From: Candidatus Geocrenenecus huangii
Lineage (GTDB): Archaea; Thermoproteota; Nitrososphaeria_A; Caldarchaeales; Wolframiiraptoraceae
Assembly: GCA_023268155.1 (NCBI GenBank)
Contig: JALNKM010000002.1
Location: forward strand, 62,001-126,000
DNA: 64,000 nt
Direction of reading: 5' to 3'
The notes beneath the pieces were generated by a model. It ran no database searches. It saw only the letters and a list, made by a program, of their open reading frames with translations, and was not told the origin of the DNA. Shown here piece by piece: positions 44,960-52,835 of this stretch. Positions within the stretch are counted from its first letter, which is position 1. Each line of letters opens with the position of its first letter. The translations under genes were made by a program, and so were the position numbers.

Positions 44960-45101
44960 TGCGGGGGGTGGGATTCGAACCCACGAACCCTTCCGCCCTT
45001 TACTCATTGGTCTACGGGAGCGGGTTTATCCTCTCTAGACTCTTTTTTAATAAAGTATGATCTTGAGCCCGCCGCCGTTGACCTGGCTTGGCTACCCCCG
45101 C
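44960..45101 (-). tRNA. tRNA-Leu (CAA) with two introns
   Basis: On the minus strand the 5' acceptor GCGGGGG (45101-45095) pairs with CCCCCGC (44967-44961), the discriminator is A 44960 and CCA follows in the genome (44959-44957). The anticodon CAA is at 45065-45063 in loop CTCAAG|A. The first intron, about 36 nt (45061-45026), sits after position 37. The 3' part is about 20 nt too long for a type II tRNA; a second intron of about 22 nt (45012-44991) in the variable arm, after CTCCCGTA and before GGGTTCG, restores an 84-nt tRNA. The T arm GTGGG-TTCGAAT-CCCAC is perfect. Boundaries of both introns are approximate. Confidence 0.88.
44991..45012 (-). other. Second, non-canonical intron in tRNA-Leu
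   Basis: Between CTCCCGTA and GGGTTCG in the variable arm there are about 22 extra bases (GACCAATGAGTAAAGG then GCGGAA). CCG pairs with CGG across a three-base bulge TAG on one side and AAG on the other, a relaxed bulge-helix-bulge. Removal leaves a normal variable stem CCC/GGG. Confidence 0.7.
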
Positions 45102-45424
45102 ATCTCCATATAATAGCTATTCTACTTGTTTTTAGGCTTATACATGCTGCCTTAAGAAAGTTACTGTGTCGGCAGATAATCTAGATAAGCCGTGTAGTTA
45201 AAAGATGCAAAGTGTTTTGTTTAGTATAGGATTCTACAAAGCTCATCTCAGAATACTTAGAGGATTATCGAAAACCGTCAATGTAGACGTGGTTTAGAGT
45301 AAGTTCACCATCATTCTAGATCTCCCTCCTAGCCTCAAGAGTAGAAGTAGCACAATCTCTATCGAATAGCCTCTTAAAGTCATAGCAGCATCCGGCACCG
45401 AAAGCTTAGAATAGAAATTGAATG
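45102..45424. other. Intergenic region between tRNA-Leu and the ccdA-like gene
   Basis: About 320 bases. The left end should carry the tRNA promoter. There is a 31-codon plus ORF (45205-45300, MQSVLFSIGFYKAHLRI) without ribosome site, and no other convincing gene. Confidence 0.4.
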
Positions 45425-46102
45425 CTAAGGTGCGCCTATGAATATAAGTAGTAGAAATAGTAGTCCGATAAAGGTTATTGTTACTCCTAAGAGTAACTTT
45501 AACTTCTGCTTATTTTCTTGATGCCAGCGGCGGATACCTACTATAACCTTCTTACTAGAGGCTATGTAAAGTATGGCGGCTAGAGGTAATATGGATAAAA
45601 TATTATAGATAGCTAGGAGTAACATTGAGTATGGAGCGCCCGCTATTATTGAGATGAAGGCTGGGTAGACTCCTCCAGTGCATGCGCATGGAAGATTATG
45701 GAATCCTGCGAGAAACCCTGCGACGAAAGAGGATACGTAACCAAGCTTCCACATATACGTGATTGCTTTCTCACTAATTATGGAAGACCTGTTAAGTGGC
45801 AGGATCTCTACCCCAAAATATGATAGTATATTGACTGCCCCAATAATTATCATGAGAGAAGTGCTTACCCGCGTGAGGAGATGCGGGAGAGTTGGAATAC
45901 TTAGAGAAATTGTTAACATTCCTAAGCCCAATAGCATATACGATGAGAATACTCCAAGAATGTATAATGTTCCTAAAATTAAGATTGTAGACCTTTTAGC
46001 GCCTAAAGAATATGAAAGTGATATGAAAAGAGCTAGAAGGCTTAAATTGCATATATTTAATCCATCCAAGACCCCTAAAAATAGGAGATACAGATAATCC
46101 AT
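45425..46102 (-). CDS. CcdA/DsbD-like thiol membrane transporter
   Basis: 225 residues, six transmembrane helices with a C-terminal hydrophobic tail. The two half repeats of the CcdA fold each carry Cys near a Pro/Gly break: DGLNICNLSLLAL near 13-25 and NLPCACTGGVYPAF near 135-148. The P-C-x-C-T-G-G-V-Y string is typical of DsbD/CcdA, which pass electrons from thioredoxin across the membrane to keep outer thiols reduced. It is the last gene of a probable metal operon. Confidence 0.78.
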   Translation of the reverse strand: MDYLYLLFLGVLDGLNICNLSLLALFISLSYSLGAKRSTILILGTLYILGVFSSYMLLGLGMLTISLSIPTLPHLLTRVSTSLMIIIGAVNILSYFGVEILPLNRSSIISEKAITYMWKLGYVSSFVAGFLAGFHNLPCACTGGVYPAFISIIAGAPYSMLLLAIYNILSILPLAAILYIASSKKVIVGIRRWHQENKQKLKLLLGVTITFIGLLFLLLIFIGAP

Positions 46103-46111
46103 ATTTACCGC

Positions 46112-46354
46112 CTAGAATCTATAGACTACTGCTTTTAAATTACTGAGTAGCTCAACTTTCACTCGATCACCAGGAGATAGGCATGGCTCTTCAACCATGT
46201 TATGAGTATACTTGAAATGTATAGTCTCCCCGGAATCCATCATAATTACCGCTCTACACGTAATAGACTCTACATGCCCTTTGCAGTCAAGGTCTGCTTG
46301 AACTATACCCAGCCCACCGACTAGAACATTATTCACGATCTCACCATTAAACAC
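46112..46354 (-). CDS. Small hypothetical protein in the metal cluster
   Basis: 80 residues, probably all beta. It has three Cys (LDCKGH, SITCRAV, EEPCLSPGD), one near SPGDRVKVELLSN, which looks like an OB/TOBE-type strand. Ten bases separate it from the ccdA-like gene, so it is in the same operon. Unknown role; a small metal- or thiol-binding protein is possible. Confidence 0.6.
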   Translation of the reverse strand: MFNGEIVNNVLVGGLGIVQADLDCKGHVESITCRAVIMMDSGETIHFKYTHNMVEEPCLSPGDRVKVELLSNLKAVVYRF

Positions 46355-46392
46355 GTCTCCAGAAACCGTTCTAGAATGAGAGCCAGTCTGAT

Positions 46393-46527
46393 TTATATTC
46401 GAAGGTATAGAAAAGCTAGTATGCCGATAACGATGACGAACATCAAGAATGCTGAAAACAGTATGTATCGGCCAGTTCTTTTGTTGTAAGATTTCATCTT
46501 CCTCGAAGAATATGTTCGGCTCCTCAT
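46393..46527 (-). CDS. 44-residue single-pass membrane peptide
   Basis: A short ORF starting MRSRTYSSRKMKSYNKRTGR and followed by a single hydrophobic helix (YILFSAFLMFVIVIGILAFL). The start ATG is preceded by GAGGTG with nine bases spacing. It lies in line between the Met/His-rich gene (33 bases before) and the 80-aa gene. Basic N-terminus and one helix suggest a small membrane subunit. Confidence 0.55.
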   Translation of the reverse strand: MRSRTYSSRKMKSYNKRTGRYILFSAFLMFVIVIGILAFLYLRI

Positions 46528-46559
46528 CTAGATGCGCACCTCAACCTATTCTTCGACTG

Positions 46560-47297
46560 TTACTCTTCTAGTTCCTGTATGAAGTCACCATGCCAAGAAT
46601 GGTACCAGACTGCCCCTGTAAATTCATTTACGCTTAACATGCCATGCATCCGCCCATCGAGTTTATAATCCATTGTATAGTAGCCGTAGAACCTTGTCGG
46701 CTCCTCTACCTCTATTCTTCCAGGATAGATACTTGAGAGATATTCGTACGCTATCTGCATTGCTTCATCGTCTGTTACCCTAGTCGTGAAAGATGTAATA
46801 GTCTGTGACCCCATCATATGCCACATCCTATAATGCATTCCATACTTCGTATTCCACATCATGTTGGGGCCAGGCTCAGGCATTATCGCTCCTGTGTACG
46901 GGTCCACGAGGAGTTCAAAAGCTCCAATGCCGGTATCTTCTTCTATTACGATGGCGTAGAAGTTGTTTGTGAACTCCATAATTTCTTTGACATAGAAGCC
47001 TCGACCTAAGCTTGATATATAGTAATTTAACCTCGATTTAACATCATTTATATCGAGTCTCTGAGTATTATTCGATGGAGACCACCAGCCGCCATGCATT
47101 GGGCATCCAAATCCTCCATACCACCAACCTCCACGCATCTGCTGTGGATACTTATATGCCTGTGCTCTCGACGACATTAACATCACGTCGGTCCCCATGG
47201 CGACCGCAGTTACTGTTAAGAAGCCTATTGCCCCTATTAATGCTACTGCAAGAGCTATTGCGATTATCAACAGGTTAGAATTTTTTAGGTTCCTCAT
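46560..47297 (-). CDS. Secreted or anchored Met/His/Trp-rich PepSY-like protein
   Basis: About 245 residues. An N-terminal hydrophobic helix (LLIIAIALAVALIGAIGFL) acts as signal or anchor. Then comes a stretch rich in Gly, Trp, Cys, Met and His (GGWWYGGFGCPMHGGWW), followed by two PepSY-like repeats (YVKEIMEFTNNFYAIVIEED; DDEAMQIAYEYLSSIYPGRI), with further Met/His (MHYRMWHMMGS, GRMHGMLS) between. The Met/His/Cys content suggests copper or another soft metal at the outside. Start ATG 47297 (MRNLKNSN), nine bases after the YHS gene. Confidence 0.7.
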   Translation of the reverse strand: MRNLKNSNLLIIAIALAVALIGAIGFLTVTAVAMGTDVMLMSSRAQAYKYPQQMRGGWWYGGFGCPMHGGWWSPSNNTQRLDINDVKSRLNYYISSLGRGFYVKEIMEFTNNFYAIVIEEDTGIGAFELLVDPYTGAIMPEPGPNMMWNTKYGMHYRMWHMMGSQTITSFTTRVTDDEAMQIAYEYLSSIYPGRIEVEEPTRFYGYYTMDYKLDGRMHGMLSVNEFTGAVWYHSWHGDFIQELEE

Positions 47298-47305
47298 ATT
47301 CCCAC

Positions 47306-47512
47306 CTAGCAACAACGATTGAAGGAGTGAGTGTGAGACTCATTATTAGAGGGCGTATTAATGTATCTTTCTGGATTCTTCTCGAATTCAGTTTTACAGT
47401 ATTCTGAGCAGAAGTAGTATGTTTCTCCGAGATGCGTACTTTTAATGCTTCCTTCTTTCTTCACCTTCATGCCGCAGACCGGATCTCTAACCTCTTCTCT
47501 TCTCCTAAACAT
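47306..47512 (-). CDS. YHS-domain protein
   Basis: 68 residues: RDPVCGMKVKKEGSIKSTHL, then YYFCSEYCKTEFEKNPERYI, the YHS metal-binding domain (D-P-V-C-G-M ... Y-x-F-C-S-x-x-C-x-x-x-F), with a C-terminal tail holding three His and two Cys (SHTHSFNRCC). YHS domains are found in copper and mercury handling proteins. First gene of the operon with the PepSY-like gene; an inverted repeat lies in its upstream region. Confidence 0.88.
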   Translation of the reverse strand: MFRRREEVRDPVCGMKVKKEGSIKSTHLGETYYFCSEYCKTEFEKNPERYINTPSNNESHTHSFNRCC

Positions 47513-47578
47513 GGATCTTTCATCTCTTTATCCATATCCGAGTATATAACCAACGCGTATTCTTTATAACAATTTGTA

Positions 47579-47635
47579 GTTATCTGCAGCTATGGTCAAA
47601 TAGAATCTTAGAATCAATTATTAACTGCAGATAAC
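47579..47635. promoter_or_regulatory. Inverted repeat upstream of the YHS operon
   Basis: GTTATCTGCAG (47579-47589) and CTGCAGATAAC (47625-47635) are perfect inverted repeats of eleven bases, 35 bases apart. They lie between the RHH gene (ends 47678) and the YHS gene (starts 47512). TATA-like sequence (TTATAAAG on the minus strand, about 47562-47570) follows towards the gene. Two copies of one binding site for the neighbouring RHH protein is a likely reading; a long hairpin is the other. Confidence 0.5.
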
Positions 47636-47677
47636 GTTTAGGATTATTTAGAGGTTGATTACCTGTATAACGGTTAG

Positions 47678-48220
47678 CTATTCGTAGAGATCCGCCTTCT
47701 TTAACTCGATTACTACGGCATGGTCGCTTAGAGAGAAGTATACATCTACTCCTATCCTCTCAAATATAGGCTGTATATAGTGGGCTATGAAGATAGAGCC
47801 TTTTGAGCCTAAAGTATGTGTAAGCGTGATAATATACTTATCTTCTTTAATGACTTCACTGTATTCAAATAAGTTCGCATACCTCGATAAAGTCTTTAGA
47901 TAATCGATTACTGATTCAAGTGATAATGTACCTTCTCTGGCCAGTATGAATGTCTCCGAGACGTCTTTACCCGCATTATAACTTGCTCTTATCAATTGCT
48001 CCTCTGGGGCAACGCTCAATATATGCCTAAAAGCTAAATTAAATAATTTAACCACACTAAGTTTTTCTGCATATCTATCAAAGTTTACGTAAGAAAGAAG
48101 GATCTGGTTTACTAATGCGTTCACGCTGATGTTATGTCTTTGAGCATCCTCTTGAATTAACTTTAAAGCTGCTTCACTTATCCTAAACGACCTAGTTACA
48201 GTTTTCTCAAGCTCTGTCAA
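47678..48220 (-). CDS. RHH-type transcription regulator with sensor domain
   Basis: 180 residues. The first 50 look like a ribbon-helix-helix with basic strand (TVTRSFRISEAALKLIQEDA, NISVNALVNQILLSYVNFD). The remainder is an alpha/beta domain (LSVVKLFNLAFRHILSV, YIITLTHTLGSKGSIFIAHY, IGVDVYFSLSDHAVVIELKK) without recognised family. Such archaeal RHH-plus-sensor proteins often control metal or stress genes. It is upstream of the YHS operon on the same strand. Confidence 0.7.
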   Translation of the reverse strand: MTELEKTVTRSFRISEAALKLIQEDAQRHNISVNALVNQILLSYVNFDRYAEKLSVVKLFNLAFRHILSVAPEEQLIRASYNAGKDVSETFILAREGTLSLESVIDYLKTLSRYANLFEYSEVIKEDKYIITLTHTLGSKGSIFIAHYIQPIFERIGVDVYFSLSDHAVVIELKKADLYE

Positions 48221-48316
48221 GCTGTAGAAACCTTATACTGAACTAGATTATAAACATCTCTTTAAATCCAAGAAAACCTTAAGAGCTCCAGCTATTTGTT
48301 AAAGCTTGGTATTTCT

Positions 48317-48460
48317 ATGGCTAGAGATCCGGTTTGTGGAATGATGGTGGATGAAAAGAAAACAAAATATGTTTTTGAATATAAACTCAGAAGATACTAT
48401 TTCTGTTCTGAAGCTTGCAGAGATCTGTTTAAGAGTAATCCAGAGAAATACATAAAATAA
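48317..48460 (+). CDS. Second YHS-domain protein
   Basis: 47 residues: MARDPVCGMMVDEKKTKYVF, then RRYYFCSEACRDLFKSNPEK. It is a bare YHS domain and a paralogue of the one at 47306-47512, divergent from the RHH gene. The C-S-E-A-C pair and D-P-V-C give three to four metal ligands. Confidence 0.85.
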   Translation: MARDPVCGMMVDEKKTKYVFEYKLRRYYFCSEACRDLFKSNPEKYIK

Positions 48461-48506
48461 ATAGGATAGCCGTTACCATGAGAATAATCGGACTCAATAT
48501 CTCTGA

Positions 48507-48785
48507 TTATTTTCTTGAACTAGTTTTCTTTATTACTATTCTCCATAATGCTTCATTTAGACGTTCTACACTCAGTACTTCATGACCTCTCTCAATAACT
48601 GCTTCTTGAATAGTTTTAGTTGATGGCTGGTTATCGAATATTACTTCCAGTACTTCACCTTCTCTAATCTCTTCTAAAGTCTTAATAGTGTAGAGAGTTG
48701 GATATGGGCAAGGCAAACCTAAAATTTCTAGTTTATATCTACCTAGCCCGACTTCACATACTTCTACCTTCATGGATAAAGTCAC
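48507..48785 (-). CDS. tusA: TusA-family sulfur carrier
   Basis: 92 residues; the TusA hallmark is LGLPCPYPTLYTIKTLEEIR (family C-P-x-P, the active Cys in CPYP), followed by VIFDNQPSTKTIQEAVIERG. TusA passes persulfide sulfur. It overlaps the end of the sulfite reductase gene by 32 bases, and its start may be Met1 or Met5 (48773). Its position suggests a role in the sulfur path of this operon. Confidence 0.9.
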   Translation of the reverse strand: MTLSMKVEVCEVGLGRYKLEILGLPCPYPTLYTIKTLEEIREGEVLEVIFDNQPSTKTIQEAVIERGHEVLSVERLNEALWRIVIKKTSSRK

Positions 48786-50196
48786 CTTCTAGAAGCCTAT
48801 CCGCAAACTCGTGAAAATCTGTCAAACCACTATTCATAAATTTTCTTAAAATGTCTTCTATTACGAGACTTACCTGCTCGCTTGGAATGTTTCTGATAAG
48901 TAACTTAGAAATCTTTGACTCCCTACCTCTAACATAGAGGTTAAAACATGGTATTGAGACTCCGTTCTTGCTGATAGTTGTCGACTGTAAACCTATATCT
49001 GAGACAATATGCTGTGAGCAAGAATTGGGACACCCACTTATAGAGATGCTTACATCAAGTTTTTCTAGATCTTTACCAAATTTATTAATTAAATAGTCTA
49101 ATAAGGTGGTTGCTCTTTTCTTACTGCTTTCAAAACTTTTACCACAGAAATCACTTGGACAAGCTCTCGTCCTAATCTTAATCGATGGTTGTTCCGAATC
49201 TAAGCCAAGTGTCTTCAATTCTTCTTTAACCTTCATTAACTCATCTTCTGGAATATGCACGAGTACCAGTTTCTGAGCTGGGGAAACCCTGATCTCATCA
49301 CTATATCTTTCAGCTATCTCAATTATTTTCTTGAATTGATTAACGTTTAATATGCCTGTAAATGTTGGCACCATTAGAGAATATAATCGAGGGTCCTTCT
49401 CCTGTGATATGATGTTATGCTCTCCCCACTCTAGACTTATCTTACTACAATCAAGATATTGAAAGCTTTTTGACATCTTTTCTTGAATTAATTCTTTAAC
49501 CATGTTTAAGCCAACCTCCCTAATCAGCCATTTAAATCTAGCAGTGGCTTTCCTATCTCTAAGACCATGATCTCTATAAACTTCAACTACTGCTCTTATG
49601 AATTCTAATACTTCATCTAGCGGAACGAAGACATTCAATGGTTGAGCTAAAGATGGTGGAAATCCTAAACTCCCTCCTACTAGAGGTGTAAATCCAAGCC
49701 CATGCTCTGACTCGACCGCTACTAGTGCCAAGTCATTTACCTCAGGTTTAATGCAGTTTATTGGACATGAAGATACTCCTATCTTAAATTTCCTCGGAAG
49801 GTCTAAGTATTCTTTCCTTCCAGTAAACATCTCTACGGCTTTCTTAACTATTGAACTGGTTTCAATTATCTCATGAGGTTGGATGCCTGTTAAGGGGCAG
49901 GTAACAATATTTCTAACATCACCATACCCTGCTTTGGGATAATATTGTCCACACATGTCTGTGCATAATCCAGCTTCTTCAAGCTTTGAGAAGATACTAG
50001 GCGCGTCTTCATCCTTAATCCAATGCAACTGTATATCTTGTCTTGTGGTTACCTCGAGATAGTCTCTTCCATATTTTTGAGATAGCTCAGCAATAATTCT
50101 CGCCTGATCAATTTTTAGAATTCCAGCAACTATCTTTATTCTCAGGAAGTAGGTTGAACCGTTTCCCTGTTCGTAGCCTAACGCATATTTACCCAA
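48754..50196 (-). CDS. Siroheme sulfite/nitrite reductase
   Basis: A 480-residue enzyme with two ferrodoxin-like halves (FLRIKIVAGILKIDQARII; SLMVPTFTGILNVNQFKKII) and the siroheme/[4Fe-4S] motif TRACPSDFCGKSF with SGCPNSCSQHIVSDIGLQ (C-x5-C...C-x3-C). The substrate-side residues include TRQDIQLHWIK near 51-61. Sulfite is the likely substrate because TusA and a cysteine-synthase-like gene are near; nitrite cannot be excluded. It starts at TTG 50196, although the frame is open 17 codons further (ELTTLDEYLGKYA). Confidence 0.85.
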   Translation of the reverse strand: MGKYALGYEQGNGSTYFLRIKIVAGILKIDQARIIAELSQKYGRDYLEVTTRQDIQLHWIKDEDAPSIFSKLEEAGLCTDMCGQYYPKAGYGDVRNIVTCPLTGIQPHEIIETSSIVKKAVEMFTGRKEYLDLPRKFKIGVSSCPINCIKPEVNDLALVAVESEHGLGFTPLVGGSLGFPPSLAQPLNVFVPLDEVLEFIRAVVEVYRDHGLRDRKATARFKWLIREVGLNMVKELIQEKMSKSFQYLDCSKISLEWGEHNIISQEKDPRLYSLMVPTFTGILNVNQFKKIIEIAERYSDEIRVSPAQKLVLVHIPEDELMKVKEELKTLGLDSEQPSIKIRTRACPSDFCGKSFESSKKRATTLLDYLINKFGKDLEKLDVSISISGCPNSCSQHIVSDIGLQSTTISKNGVSIPCFNLYVRGRESKISKLLIRNIPSEQVSLVIEDILRKFMNSGLTDFHEFADRLLEGDFIHEGRSM

Positions 50197-50254
50197 ATAT
50201 TCATCGAGAGTGGTTAGTTCTTCTAGGTTGAGCTTCTCTCACCGCGGGATTTTT

Positions 50255-50269
50255 TATAACGTCGTTATA
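50255..50269. promoter_or_regulatory. 15-base palindrome between sulfite reductase and cysteine synthase-like genes
   Basis: TATAACG-T-CGTTATA (50255-50269) is a perfect palindrome around one central base. It overlaps the minus-strand TATA box (TTATAAAAAA, about 50250-50258) of the reductase gene. Such a site suits a dimeric repressor or activator of the divergent pair. Confidence 0.5.
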
Positions 50270-50351
50270 TTTATACCTTATGAACCTACTTAACGGCTAT
50301 AGAAGAGCTGAATACTAATAAAAGTTTAGGTCGTCTCAACATTAGGAGAAG

Positions 50352-51497
50352 ATGTATTCTAATGTCTCAATTAATGAATTATTGGAAAACCTTAATAAAA
50401 GCTGGTTGAAGCCTGTTAAAAATAAGGTCATTAAGCTGGATAATGGAGTCTCCATTATTGTAAAGTTAGAATATCCTGAAGATTTTATGAATGACCCATT
50501 AAGAACTATTAAGAGGAAGCCTGCTACGATACTCTTCGAAGACCTCTTCAATAAAGGCTTCCTAAAGCAAGGTAGAACAATAATTACTGCATCTTCAGGA
50601 AATTTCTTAAGAGAATTAGCTTTGCTATCTTTGAGACGTGGATTTAAGATAATAGGTGTAACTCCTCCAAGAATACCATATGAAAATCTAAGGATATTGA
50701 CAGCCCTTGGGGTGAATGTAATCCATATAACAGAAGAGTATGATCTGTGCCCACGAGAGACGACGGTTTTCTATACGAGAGCCTTAGCAGAGAACAATAG
50801 GTATATGCTGGTGAACGCAGACCAGTATATTAGCTGGCAGAATGTCATGTCCCACGTATACACAACTTGGAGAGAAATAAAAGAGGTGGGAGAAATAGAC
50901 TATGCATGCATACCGCTTGGAAGTACTGGAACATTTATGGGAATATCTCTTGCCTCAAACGTAGAAGGGAAGAAGGTTCAACTCATCGGAGTTCAGCCAA
51001 CAAGATATCATCATATTCCAGGTGTTCATTATATTGTAGGTGGCTGTGAGTGGAGCCCAGAAATATTCTCACCCCTATTAGCCAACAATATAGTTACAGT
51101 AGATGATGTAGATGCCTACGCAGGCTTAATGATGCTGTGGGAGAAGGGAGTATATGCTGGACCATCCACCGGCATGGTGTACGTACAAGCATTAAAATTA
51201 GCAGAAACAATTAAAGATGGCCGAGTCTTAATAATCTCCGCTGACTGCATATTCTCATATAGGGACTACGTGTTAAACTACTTGAGAGAGATAAAAGATC
51301 AAGTTATCTCAAGATATCCACATCTCTATGAGGTATACCTGAAGTATGTTGAGTGGCTTAGAAGGTTACCAGATATAGAGGAGAGGATCAAGCTTGTAAA
51401 GGAGGTATACGGCAGCAAAGAAGAAGGTAGAGTATACAAATTCGAGAATGTTGAAGAATTATTAAAGACATCAAGGAGCTTGCAGGCTTTATTATAA
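50352..51497 (+). CDS. PLP-dependent cysteine synthase-like enzyme
   Basis: A 381-residue fold-type II PLP enzyme. The PLP lysine lies in LRTIKRKPATILFEDL near 50-65, in the place of the usual S-V-K-D-R-P-A, so Asp is replaced. ITASSGNFLRELALLS gives the phosphate-pocket S-S-G-N, and IPLGSTGTFMGISLAS the G-x-x-G-T. A C-terminal extension of about 70 residues is extra. It is divergent from the sulfite reductase, so cysteine or homocysteine formation from sulfide is a likely role; the donor substrate is unknown. Confidence 0.78.
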   Translation: MYSNVSINELLENLNKSWLKPVKNKVIKLDNGVSIIVKLEYPEDFMNDPLRTIKRKPATILFEDLFNKGFLKQGRTIITASSGNFLRELALLSLRRGFKIIGVTPPRIPYENLRILTALGVNVIHITEEYDLCPRETTVFYTRALAENNRYMLVNADQYISWQNVMSHVYTTWREIKEVGEIDYACIPLGSTGTFMGISLASNVEGKKVQLIGVQPTRYHHIPGVHYIVGGCEWSPEIFSPLLANNIVTVDDVDAYAGLMMLWEKGVYAGPSTGMVYVQALKLAETIKDGRVLIISADCIFSYRDYVLNYLREIKDQVISRYPHLYEVYLKYVEWLRRLPDIEERIKLVKEVYGSKEEGRVYKFENVEELLKTSRSLQALL

Positions 51498-51582
51498 TAG
51501 CAAATCAATGCAAATGCAACATTTAGAGAATAATGTTAAAGCAGAAAATTTATTAACAGGAATATTTTCATAGAAGATAAGT

Positions 51583-52835
51583 ATGGAGGTTGATAAGAAC
51601 TCTCAAGAAAAATAGGTCTGAAATGTAGAGATTGCAGTAAAGAATATCCTCCTATAATTCAATACATTTGCCCAAATTGTTTTGGTGCGTTAGATGTAAT
51701 TTATAAAGATCTAGATAAGATAGATTTCAATCCCGAAAAGATCTCTAGAAGAGGGAAAGATCTTTGGAGGTACATAGAACTATTACCTATAGAGGATCTC
51801 GCGAATATAATATCGCTTGGTGCTGGATTTACATCATTACTTAAATCGAGCAAGCTTTCCAACTCTTTAAACTTAAAAAAATTATATTTGAAGGAAGACA
51901 TCACGAATCCAACTCACTCTTTCAAGGATAGGGCGGCAAGCGTCGCTATCTCAAAGGCATTAGAGTTTAAGCTAAATGCGGTGGGGTGCGCGTCTACTGG
52001 AAATTTAGCAGCTGCTACCGCTGCACATGCTTCTAGAGCTGGTCTGCCATGTTATATCTTTGCTCCAGTGGGAGTTGAGAGGGAAAAATTATCTCATGCA
52101 CTATCCTATGGGGCTAGAATAGTCTTGGTAGAGGGTACTTATGATGAAGCAAATTGGATAGCTTCTAGGTTTGCTGAAGAACATAATGTAGGTATAGTTA
52201 ACGTAAACATTAGACCATACTATGTTGAAGGATCTAAAACATTAGCATTTGAAATATGCGAGCAGCTCGGATGGAGGTCTCCAGACCACATAATCATCCC
52301 TATGGCTAGCGGGGCTCTCTTAAATGCTATAGATAAGGGTTTGAATGAACTGAAAACTTTAGGATTAATAGATGGAGATGTTAGGATATCGGGCGTCCAA
52401 CCTGAAGGCTGTTCACCTATAGTCTCAGCATATAGGGAGGGTAGAGAGTACATCAAACCTGTACGCGATATTAACACTATTGCAGTTAGTTTAGCCATAG
52501 GTAATCCTGGAGATGGAGTATATGCATTAAGGACTATACATAGAACTAGGGGTACAGCAGTTTCTGTTACTGACCAAGAGATACTTGGAGCAGTTAGAGA
52601 CTTAGCTCGATTAGAAGGATTATTCATTGAGCCCGGTGGAGCAGTAACTATTGCAGGACTCAGGAAAATGGTAGAAGAAAGATTGATAGAGAAAGATGAA
52701 GAAATAGTTTGTTTACTTACTGGAAGTGGTTTAAAAACTCCTCACATCATACAACATTACGTTCCTCAGCCTTTTATCATTAAGCCATCTATAGGTGAGC
52801 TTAAGAAGATGTTGGAGGTTGAGAAGCTTGCCTAA
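51583..52835 (+). CDS. thrC: Threonine synthase, with a one-base frameshift at its start
   Basis: The coding frame is long and clear: LKCRDCSKEYPPII and CPNCFGAL (N-terminal zinc ribbon), SLGAGFTSLL, LYLKEDITNPTHSFKDRAAS (PLP lysine in SFKDR), GCASTGNLAAATAAHASRAG, and LTGSGLKTPHIIQHY. No ATG, GTG or TTG exists in this frame before 51888. ATG 51583 with a TATA box 30 bases upstream starts a frame that reads MEVDKNSQEK and hits TAG; one more A in the A5 run 51608-51612 would join it to the zinc ribbon. It forms threonine from phosphohomoserine, fitting lysC and hom. Confidence 0.85.

Noticed and set aside
45205-45300. 31-codon ORF MQSVLFSIGFYKAHLRI
   Set aside because: Short, no ribosome site and no conservation evidence.
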